This document shows, piece after piece, positions 1-5,289 of a stretch of 5,289 nt of DNA. Made by a program: the position numbers and the translations under genes. Source of the stretch: Gemmatimonadales bacterium (GTDB lineage Bacteria; Gemmatimonadota; Gemmatimonadetes; Gemmatimonadales; GWC2-71-9); the NCBI GenBank assembly GCA_013813145.1, contig JACCSE010000131.1, positions 1 through 5,289 of the forward strand, given 5' to 3'. The notes below the pieces were generated by a model that was given only the letters and a program-made list of their open reading frames with translations, did not search any database and was not told the origin of the DNA. How positions within the stretch are numbered: position 1 is the first letter of the stretch; every line of letters begins with the position of its first letter.

Positions 1-4
1 GCTC

Positions 5-841
5 TCAATGCTCCTGTTTCTTCTGCCGCGACACCTCGTCCAGGAACCGCCGCTCCGCCGGGGTCAGGCTCGCGATTCCCTTTTCGCTGATCTTGTCGAG
101 CACGCGGTCCACTTCCGCCGCGACCGGGTTCGCGTCCACCCGTCGCCGCGGGCGGGCGGGTGGGACCGGGGTTCGCCGCTCCGGCTCCGCCGCGCCCGAC
201 TGCACCATGACCACGCGCTCCACCGCGCGGGGCGGCGGGTGCGGGCGCCGGCGGGAGAGCCCCTGGAAGCGGAAGAAGAGATAGCCGAATGCCGCCCCGC
301 CGACGTGGGCCAGGTGAGCGACGCCGTCTCCCGGTGTCATGAAGTACAGGAGCACATCGAGGCCGACGAGAATCATCACCAGGGTGCGGGCGCGCACCGG
401 GATGGGAATGGGGAACACGATCAGCTCGGCGTCGGGCCAGAACATGGCGAACGCGAGTGCCACGCCCAGCAGCGCGCCCGAGGCCCCGACGAACGGTCCG
501 ACCGACATCACCCCGGAGAGCGCCAGGCAGAACACCGCCGCGCCAACGCCGCAATACAGATAGTAGAGGATGAACGTCCGGCTCCCCATCCGGCTTTCCA
601 CCGGAGCACCGAAGACGAACAGCATCAGCATGTTGAACAGCAGATGCAGGAGGCCGGCGTGGACGAACATATAGCTGAAGAACGTCCAGGGCCGGGTAAA
701 GGCCGAGTCCGGCGAGAAGGCGAGCGCGTCGGTGAGCGCCGGCGACGTGAAGATCGTGCGCAGCAGGAGCAGCACCACCGCGTTGGCGATGATGAGACGC
801 CCGACCCACGGCGTGAAACGGTTGGAAGGAGAGAAATTCAT
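5..841 (-). CDS. Rhomboid-family intramembrane serine protease with C-terminal cytosolic module
   Basis: Predicted inner-membrane serine protease that cleaves transmembrane substrates within the bilayer; the substrate is unknown. The 278-residue product has about six hydrophobic segments (roughly 15-30, 55-75, 88-110, 113-133, 152-168, 174-192). The family signatures are present: H61 and H66xxxN70 in the second segment, the nucleophile motif GASG (Ser121), and AHVGGAAFG in the last segment with the catalytic His179. After the membrane core comes a proline/arginine-rich linker (about 195-235). A C-terminal module (about 244-275) follows, with VDRVLDKISEKG and SLTPAERRFL, resembling the small domain found at the end of many bacterial rhomboids (I believe DUF6576). 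The ATG start has AGAGG nine bases upstream (851-855), supporting it. The gene lies 34 bases after ddl on the same strand and is complete, with a TGA stop. Family assignment is secure; the physiological role is not inferable. Confidence 0.93.
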   Translation of the reverse strand: MNFSPSNRFTPWVGRLIIANAVVLLLLRTIFTSPALTDALAFSPDSAFTRPWTFFSYMFVHAGLLHLLFNMLMLFVFGAPVESRMGSRTFILYYLYCGVGAAVFCLALSGVMSVGPFVGASGALLGVALAFAMFWPDAELIVFPIPIPVRARTLVMILVGLDVLLYFMTPGDGVAHLAHVGGAAFGYLFFRFQGLSRRRPHPPPRAVERVVMVQSGAAEPERRTPVPPARPRRRVDANPVAAEVDRVLDKISEKGIASLTPAERRFLDEVSRQKKQEH

Positions 842-875
842 CGAACCACGCCTCTGACTCTGAGACCCTAAGTCC

Positions 876-1895
876 TTACGACGGTTCCTTCGGGCGGCCC
901 AGCCGGGCGGTTCGACAGATCCGTTCGCACAGGTCGGGAAACTCGATGTCCACTGCCCGGGCCGACTGGGGGAGGAGGCTGGTGGCCGTCATCCCGGGCA
1001 GCGTATTCACTTCTAAACAGAAGAGTTCACCGCCCGCTGTCAAGCGAAAATCTACCCGGGAGTACCCCCCGAGCTTCAGGGTCTCGTGGGCGAGGAGGCC
1101 CAGCCGCCTGCATTCAGCCGTCAGCGAGGCCGGAAGGTCGGCGGGAAAGATCTCCTGAGACATGCCAGGGGTGTATTTGCACTCGTAATCGAAAATTTCG
1201 TGCCGCGGAATGATCTCTCCCACCGCGAGAGCCTCCCGCTCCAGGATACCCACCGTCAGTTCCCGTCCCGGCACGAACCGCTCGACCATCACCTCGTCGT
1301 CGTAGCGCCGGGCCAGGTCCACTGCGTCCCCGTAGTCGCCAGGCTCCTTTACGACCGTCAACCCGACCGTGGATCCCTGTTTGGAGGGCTTCACCACTAC
1401 CGGCCATCCAAACTCGCGTCCCACCAGCGCCCGTTCAGCGGGGGCCATCACCCAATCGGCGGTCGGCACGCCGGCCATGCGAAAAAGACGCTTCGATATG
1501 TCCTTATCCATGGCCATTCCGCTGCCCAGCCGCCCGCTCCCGGTGTAGGGGACGCCCACCATCTCCAGGAGTGTCTGTACCGTGCCGTCCTCACCCCTGC
1601 CGCCGTGGAGTGCAAGGAACAGCACATCTGCGTCCTGCACCACGGCGAGGCTGCCGAGCCCGGAGAGGAGCAGTCCCCGCTCGAGACCGTGCAACTGTTC
1701 TATGGACGGAGGCGCGATGCCGACAGTTCCATGCAGGAGCGAGGCTTCGTCCGCTTCTGGAATGTAGCCTCGCGCGGTGTCCACTACCGCGACGTCGTGC
1801 CCCCTCGACCTGAGGGCGGCGACCACCTGAACCGCCGAGGCCAGGGCGACGTCGCGCTCGGAGGAGGTGCCGCCGGTCAGTACGGTTATGCGCAT
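876..1895 (-). CDS. ddl: D-alanine--D-alanine ligase
   Basis: Cytosolic ATP-grasp enzyme joining two D-alanines into the dipeptide that caps the peptidoglycan stem peptide. From the ATG at 1895 the product is 339 residues, slightly longer than E. coli DdlB (306). Visible motifs: GGTSSERD at 8-15 (Glu13 matches the first-D-Ala-binding Glu), LHGGRGEDG at 96-104, VVVKPSKQGS around Lys169, FDYECKY with Tyr241, RVDFR with Asp282, and LEVNTLPGMT with Glu295 and Asn297 as metal ligands, followed by Ser306. Tyr241 sits where Tyr216 of DdlB favours D-Ala over D-lactate, so a D-Ala-D-Ala product is expected. A GTG at 1910 would add five residues, but it lies inside the inverted repeat upstream, so ATG 1895 is preferred. 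No strong Shine-Dalgarno is seen; an AGGG lies 14 bases upstream. The stop is TAA. It may share a transcript with the rhomboid gene. Confidence 0.95.
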   Translation of the reverse strand: MRITVLTGGTSSERDVALASAVQVVAALRSRGHDVAVVDTARGYIPEADEASLLHGTVGIAPPSIEQLHGLERGLLLSGLGSLAVVQDADVLFLALHGGRGEDGTVQTLLEMVGVPYTGSGRLGSGMAMDKDISKRLFRMAGVPTADWVMAPAERALVGREFGWPVVVKPSKQGSTVGLTVVKEPGDYGDAVDLARRYDDEVMVERFVPGRELTVGILEREALAVGEIIPRHEIFDYECKYTPGMSQEIFPADLPASLTAECRRLGLLAHETLKLGGYSRVDFRLTAGGELFCLEVNTLPGMTATSLLPQSARAVDIEFPDLCERICRTARLGRPKEPS

Positions 1896-1903
1896 GTGGG
1901 TCT

Positions 1904-1973
1904 TTGTCACCCTGAGCGGAGCGAAGGGAGCATGAGCTGGGTCAGGGCTCCTTCGCTCCGCTCAGGATGACAA
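1904..1973. repeat. Near-perfect inverted repeat (dispersed palindrome type) between CBS gene and ddl
   Basis: The left arm is 1904-1931 and the right arm 1947-1973, with a 15-base loop (1932-1946). The arms match over about 27 bases with one mismatch (C1910 against the expected T) and one extra G in the left arm. The core CCTGAGCGGAGCGAAGG is perfectly paired. From memory, closely similar palindromic units are scattered in intergenic DNA of several GC-rich environmental phyla; I could not search for other copies. The repeat starts 17 bases after the CBS stop and ends 8 bases before the preferred ddl start. There is no T-run after the stem on the minus strand, so it does not look like a classical intrinsic terminator. 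It could still fold in RNA and affect stability or readthrough between the two genes. Confidence 0.85.
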
Positions 1974-1989
1974 GGTGGGGTGGGGACGA

Positions 1990-3378
1990 TCACCTGGTCC
2001 CGATCAACTGCTGCAACACATCGTACCGGCTGACGATACCGATCAGCTTACCCTCCTTGCGGACCAGCGTGGCCGGGCTCTCCCGGGTGAGCATGGCGCC
2101 GACCCGGTCGCTCGGGGTGGCGGCGTCGACTTCGGGGAAGGGCGGGTCCATGACCTCGCGGACCGGCCGGTCCAGCAGCGCCGGCTGGCTCAGCGCTCTG
2201 GTCATCAGATTTCCCTCGATCAGCCCACCGACCGACTCGCCGTTATCGACTACCGGAATCTGGCTCACTCCCCAGGTGCTCATGAGGTTGAGCGCCTGGC
2301 GCACCGCCGCCGCGGGGGCGACGCTCACCAGGATGGGGGCCCCGGCGGGGCGGCGCTCGAGGAGTTGCTCCACCGTGATCCGCGGCGCCTCGAGCATCTG
2401 GTTTTCCTGCATCCACTCGTCGTTGAAGACCTTGGAGAGGTACCGCTCGCCGGTATCGCAGAGCACGGTCACCACGCTGGCCTCGGGGTCGTCGAGCTCG
2501 CGGGCCACCTCCAGGGCGAGCCAGACGTTGAGCCCGGCGGAGCCGCCGGCCAGGATGCCCTCCTCGCGGGCCAACCGCCGGGCCATCGTCAACGAGGTGC
2601 GATCCGGCACCTGGCGGAATTCGTCGATCCAGTCGAACCAGATGGTAGTCGGGATCTTGTCGCCGCCGATCCCCTCCACCTTGTAGGGGTGCCCCTCCCC
2701 CATCGTCCGGGTGCGGTGATAGTGGGTGTAGAGCGATCCGATCGGATCCCCGGCGATGATCCGGATTCGGGGATTCTTCTCCTTGAGGTACTTGCCGACC
2801 CCGCTCACCGTGCCCCCGGTGCCGGCACCGGCCACGAAGTGGGTAACCTTGCCCTCGGTCTGCTCCCAGATTTCCGGGCCCATCGAGGCATAGTGCGCCT
2901 CTGGGTTCACCGGGTTGTAGAACTGGTCGGCCAGGACCGACCCCGGCGTGTCCCGGACGATCTGCTTGGCCTTCATGACGTAGTGATCGGGATGGTCGGG
3001 CGGGACGGCGGTGGGGGTGATGACGACCTCGGCGCCGTAGGCCTTGAGCAGGCGCACCTTTTCCTGGGACATCTTGTCGGGCATGGTGAAGATACAGTGG
3101 TACCCCTTGATCGCGGCCGCGATCGCGAGCCCGACGCCGGTGTTGCCGCTGGTCCCTTCGACGATGGTTCCCCCCGGCTTCAGCTCCCCGCGACGCTCCG
3201 CATCCTCGATGATGGCCAGCCCGATCCGGTCCTTGACTGAGGCACCGGGGTTGGCGTACTCCGCCTTCCCGTACACCGGCGTCCGGATACCTGCCGCGAG
3301 GCGGCCCAGCCGGATGAGCGGCGTCCACCCGATCGTCTCGAGCACCGAGCCGTAGGGTCGCGGGTGCGGGTGAGTCAT
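1990..3378 (-). CDS. Cystathionine beta-synthase / cysteine synthase family PLP enzyme with C-terminal CBS-domain pair
   Basis: Cytosolic fold-type II PLP enzyme, predicted to condense serine (or an activated serine) with homocysteine or sulfide in sulfur amino acid metabolism. The 462-residue protein has a catalytic domain at about 8-330: NPGASVKDR with Schiff-base Lys49, TSGNTG at 76-81, the phosphate-binding loop GAGTGGT at 184-190, GDPIGS at 210-215, and VEGIGGDKIP at 234-243. The last two resemble cystathionine beta-synthases more than CysK. GERYLSKVFNDEWM (310-323) also fits CBS-type enzymes. Two CBS motifs follow (about 336-398 and 405-460), forming a Bateman module that in relatives binds adenosyl ligands. 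There is no N-terminal haem domain as in animal enzymes. The ATG overlaps the upstream gene's stop (ATGA) and lacks a Shine-Dalgarno, implying coupled translation. Whether it makes cystathionine or cysteine in vivo cannot be decided from sequence. Confidence 0.9.
   Translation of the reverse strand: MTHPHPRPYGSVLETIGWTPLIRLGRLAAGIRTPVYGKAEYANPGASVKDRIGLAIIEDAERRGELKPGGTIVEGTSGNTGVGLAIAAAIKGYHCIFTMPDKMSQEKVRLLKAYGAEVVITPTAVPPDHPDHYVMKAKQIVRDTPGSVLADQFYNPVNPEAHYASMGPEIWEQTEGKVTHFVAGAGTGGTVSGVGKYLKEKNPRIRIIAGDPIGSLYTHYHRTRTMGEGHPYKVEGIGGDKIPTTIWFDWIDEFRQVPDRTSLTMARRLAREEGILAGGSAGLNVWLALEVARELDDPEASVVTVLCDTGERYLSKVFNDEWMQENQMLEAPRITVEQLLERRPAGAPILVSVAPAAAVRQALNLMSTWGVSQIPVVDNGESVGGLIEGNLMTRALSQPALLDRPVREVMDPPFPEVDAATPSDRVGAMLTRESPATLVRKEGKLIGIVSRYDVLQQLIGTR
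1999..2373 (-). other. CBS-domain pair (Bateman module) of the PLP enzyme
   Basis: This segment encodes about residues 336-460. Each half has the usual CBS-domain pattern: ITVEQLL then VSQIPVVDNGESVGGLIEGNLM in the first, and VREVM, then LIGIVSRYDVLQQL in the second. In characterised relatives such modules bind S-adenosylmethionine, AMP or other adenosyl ligands and alter enzyme activity. That this one does so is inference. Confidence 0.8.
3375..3378 (-). promoter_or_regulatory. ATGA stop/start overlap coupling TonB-like gene to CBS gene
   Basis: Read on the minus strand, the start codon of the CBS gene (ATG, 3378-3376) and the stop of the TonB-like gene (TGA, 3377-3375) share two bases. The preceding stretch is almost entirely G/C (CCCCGAGCCGCCGCGCC) with no purine-rich ribosome-binding site, so initiation probably depends on ribosomes finishing the upstream gene. 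Coupling itself is inferred. Confidence 0.75.
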
Positions 3379-3800
3379 GGCGCGGCGGCTCGGGGGCGCG
3401 GGTTCCGGAAGTGCACCGGTTGAAGGAATGGCGCCGCCACCGCACGGCCCCGCCGCAGTGCGGGTGAGAATCGGAGGCCGGCCGCCCCCTGCATCGCCGC
3501 CGAGTCCAGCGCGGGATAGCCGCTCGACTCGGCGATCCGGGTGGAGTCGGCCAGCAGGCCGCCGGCCGAGTCCACGTAGAGCCGGAGCAGTACGCTGCCC
3601 TCGATCCCCTGGTCCAGAAGCGCCTGCGGGTACTGCATCGGGGAAACGGGGTTGATGGCGACCGGAGGCTGGTCGGCGGTGCTCTCGACCGTCGTGGTCG
3701 TCTGGGAGGGCAGCCCCATGGTGCCGTCGGGCCGGCGCTCGCAGGCGATCAGATGGAGCGATACGCCGGCGAGACCGAAGAACGTCCGGTATGAAGCCAT
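3375..3800 (-). CDS. Small TonB C-terminal-domain protein with lipoprotein-like signal
   Basis: The 141-residue product carries a TonB-C-like domain at about 52-132: YPQALLDQGIEGSVLLRLYVD, then SSGYPALDSAA and LRFSPALRRGRAV, ending in PVHF. In TonB this domain contacts outer-membrane receptors to pass on proton-motive energy; many short relatives have unknown roles. The N-terminus has one arginine, a short hydrophobic stretch and a lipobox-like LIAC with Cys20, so the protein may be a lipid-anchored envelope protein instead of a classical transmembrane TonB. A Thr/Ser/Pro-containing linker (about 21-50) replaces TonB's long proline-rich spacer, and the total is far shorter than E. coli TonB (239). 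The start is ATG 14 bases after the mutS stop, with an AGGA 12 bases upstream. The stop overlaps the next gene (ATGA). Domain assignment is good; lipidation and energy-transducing function are inference. Confidence 0.8.
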   Translation of the reverse strand: MASYRTFFGLAGVSLHLIACERRPDGTMGLPSQTTTTVESTADQPPVAINPVSPMQYPQALLDQGIEGSVLLRLYVDSAGGLLADSTRIAESSGYPALDSAAMQGAAGLRFSPALRRGRAVAAPFLQPVHFRNPRPRAAAP

Positions 3801-3814
3801 GGCTGGAAGCTATC

Positions 3815-5289
3815 CTAGTCCGCGGCCTTCCGCTGTAGCTCGGCCAGCCGGTTGAGGGCCTGAAGCGGAGTCATCGCGTTCAGGTCGATGTCCCGGAGCT
3901 CGTCCATCAACGGATGCCGGAGAGGCGGCTCGACGAAGAGCGGGAGCTGTCCCGGATCCTGCGCCGCGGGCGGTGCTCCGGGCACCATTCGGTGCTCTCC
4001 CTCCAGCGTGCGCAGGATCTCCCGAGCCCGGTGGACCACCGCCTGCGGGAGACCGGCGAGCTGCGCCACATGGATGCCGTAGGACCGGTCGGTCCCGCCG
4101 GGCTCGAGACGGTGTAGGAAGACGACGGTGTCGCCGGTCTCCCGCACCGCGACGTTGAAGTTCCGGGCGTGCTGGAGCCGCTCGGGAAGCTGCATGAGCT
4201 CGTGATAGTGGGTGGCGAACATGGTCTTGCAGCCCACCCTGTCGTGCAGGTGCTCGGTGACGGCCCAGGCGATCGCGACGCCGTCATAGGTCGAGGTGCC
4301 CCGGCCGATCTCATCCAGCAGCACTAGGCTCCGGGGGCCGGCATCGTGCAGGATGGCGCTGGTCTCGCTCATCTCCACCATGAAGGTGGACTGTCCCTGC
4401 GCCAGGTTGTCGCTGGCACCTACGCGGGTGAAGAGGCGGTCCACGACGCCGATCGAGGCCTCGGCCGCCGGCACGAAGGCGCCCATCTGCGCCAGCACCA
4501 CGCAGAGGCCGATCTGCCGGAGGATGGTGGACTTCCCCGCCATGTTGGGGCCGGTCACCAGCGCCACCCGCTCCCCCTCGGTGAAGCGCGCGTCGTTGGG
4601 AATGAAGGTCTCACGCGGCATCATCCGCTCGATCACCGGGTGCCGGCTCTCCCGCAGGATCAGGTCGAACCCCGCGTGTACCGTGGGCCGGACGTATCGC
4701 TCCAGCGCCGCCCCCTCGGCCAGCGCGGTCCAGACGTCCAGCCGGGCGAGCACCCGGGCGGTCCGCTGGATCCGGGCGATCGCGCCGCCGACGGCACCCC
4801 GGAGCGCGCCGAAGAGCTCCGCCTCCCGCACGCCCATCCGCTCCTCCGCGCCGAGCACGCGAGCCTCGTAGTCCTTGAGCTCTGGGGTGACGTACCGCTC
4901 CGCCCCGGCCAATGTCTGCCGCCGTTCGTAGTCGGCCGGCACCTTGGCCGCGTGCGCGTTGGTGATCTCCAGGTAGTAGCCGAAGACCTTGTTGCAGCCG
5001 ACCTTGAGCGACGAGATCCCGGTGCGGTCTCGTTCCCGCTGCTGGAGGGACGCGATGTACTGCCGGCCCCCGTCTCTGAGCGAGCGGAGCTCGTCCAGCT
5101 CCGCGTCGTACCCCGCGCGGATCACGCCGCCGTCGCTCAGGGTGGGCGGGGGCCGCTCCTCCAGCGCCCGCGCCAGTTCGGTCGCGAGGTCGGCGAGCAG
5201 GTCCAGCTCGTCCGCCGCGTCCGTCAGGGCAGCCGCAGGCCCGGCGAGAGCGGTCAGGGCCTCGGCGACGTCGGGGAGCCGTTGAAAGG
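3815..5289 (-). CDS. mutS: DNA mismatch repair protein MutS (partial; N-terminus beyond window)
   Basis: ATPase that recognises mispaired or looped bases and starts mismatch repair. The frame stays open to the right edge, so 490 complete residues are visible. About 360 N-terminal residues, including the mismatch-contacting Phe-x-Glu region, lie outside. Numbering from the first complete codon here: the core/lever ends in GGVIRAGYDAELDELR (about 53-68), and the clamp region contains KVFGYYLEITNAH and ERYVTPELKDYE. Next come Walker A TGPNMAGKST (245-254), GASDNLAQGQST (290-301), Walker B LVLLDEIGRGTSTYDG (321-336) and the ATHYHEL switch (358-364). A QLPLF sequence (447-451) matches the sliding-clamp-binding consensus, and the tail NRLAELQRKAAD closes the protein with a TAG stop. 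A GTG at 5125 is an internal valine, not the start. The gene is probably the first visible member of a co-directional cluster. Confidence 0.97.
   Translation of the reverse strand, partial: FQRLPDVAEALTALAGPAAALTDAADELDLLADLATELARALEERPPPTLSDGGVIRAGYDAELDELRSLRDGGRQYIASLQQRERDRTGISSLKVGCNKVFGYYLEITNAHAAKVPADYERRQTLAGAERYVTPELKDYEARVLGAEERMGVREAELFGALRGAVGGAIARIQRTARVLARLDVWTALAEGAALERYVRPTVHAGFDLILRESRHPVIERMMPRETFIPNDARFTEGERVALVTGPNMAGKSTILRQIGLCVVLAQMGAFVPAAEASIGVVDRLFTRVGASDNLAQGQSTFMVEMSETSAILHDAGPRSLVLLDEIGRGTSTYDGVAIAWAVTEHLHDRVGCKTMFATHYHELMQLPERLQHARNFNVAVRETGDTVVFLHRLEPGGTDRSYGIHVAQLAGLPQAVVHRAREILRTLEGEHRMVPGAPPAAQDPGQLPLFVEPPLRHPLMDELRDIDLNAMTPLQALNRLAELQRKAAD
3935..3949 (-). other. 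Putative beta-clamp-binding motif in MutS C-terminus (QLPLF)
   Basis: These bases encode QLPLF in the flexible, proline/alanine-rich stretch after the MutS ATPase domain. It fits the QL-x-LF consensus for binding the DNA polymerase III beta clamp, and lies where E. coli MutS carries its own clamp-binding peptide. The match is visible in sequence; binding is inferred. Confidence 0.65.

Noticed and set aside
8..871. A 287-codon plus-strand frame covering the rhomboid gene, and a similar one at 1086-1970 over ddl.
   Set aside because: Both translate to Arg/His/Gln/Glu-rich sequence without motifs and lie opposite well-supported genes. The second also runs into the palindrome.
1904..1973. The palindrome as a Rho-independent terminator for the CBS transcript.
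   Set aside because: The stem is strong, but the minus-strand sequence after it is GACAAAGACCCAC with no U-tract, and the 15-base loop is long. A dispersed repeat explains it better.
1974..1987. G-rich stretch GGTGGGGTGGGGAC next to the CBS stop, considered as a G-quadruplex.
   Set aside because: Only two G-runs are longer than two bases, so a stable four-stranded structure is not supported.
1975..3240. A 421-codon open frame on the plus strand opposite the CBS gene.
   Set aside because: It is antisense to a gene with clear family motifs and has a low-complexity Gly/Asp/His/Pro-rich translation with no recognisable domain. This is typical of shadow frames in high-GC DNA.
5076..5090. CTGAGCGAGCGGAGC inside mutS, resembling the core of the palindrome.
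   Set aside because: The match is partial, has no inverted partner, and is fully explained by conserved MutS coding sequence (LRSLRD). It is probably coincidence.
5123..5125. GTG as a possible start of a short, 436-residue MutS.
   Set aside because: The frame continues upstream without a stop to the window edge and encodes typical MutS lever sequence (for example TLSDGG immediately before this valine), so the codon is internal and the gene is cut by the window, not truncated.

Overview
The window is a high-GC bacterial segment carrying five genes, all on the minus strand. In transcription order (high to low coordinates) they are: the C-terminal two thirds or so of mutS, cut by the right window edge; a small TonB-C-domain protein with a lipoprotein-like N-terminus; a cystathionine beta-synthase/cysteine synthase with a C-terminal CBS-domain pair; a D-alanine--D-alanine ligase; and a rhomboid-family intramembrane serine protease ending 5 bases from the left edge. 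No tRNA, rRNA, CRISPR array, transposase or phage gene is visible.

Organism: the very high GC, the TonB-type domain (which implies an outer membrane) and an intergenic palindrome of the 'CCTGAGCGGAGCGAAGG' type point to a GC-rich diderm. Gemmatimonadota is my best guess, with Acidobacteriota or another environmental GC-rich phylum as alternatives. This is inference from general resemblance; nothing in the window proves the phylum.

Layout: mutS (3815 to beyond 5289) is followed after 14 bases by the TonB-like gene (3375-3800). Its stop codon overlaps the start of the CBS gene (1990-3378) in an ATGA junction, which suggests translational coupling. A 94-base gap then separates CBS from ddl (876-1895). 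About three quarters of that gap is a near-perfect inverted repeat (1904-1973). ddl is followed after 34 bases by the rhomboid gene (5-841). Spacing is compatible with one transcript, or with two units divided at the palindrome.

Function: the genes do not form an obvious pathway. They cover mismatch repair, an envelope protein, sulfur amino acid metabolism, peptidoglycan precursor synthesis and membrane proteolysis, so this looks like a co-directional housekeeping cluster. I see no convincing undescribed system. The points worth a second look are the dispersed-type palindrome abutting the ddl start, the lipoprotein form of the TonB-C protein with its ATGA coupling to CBS, and the conserved-looking C-terminal module on the rhomboid.
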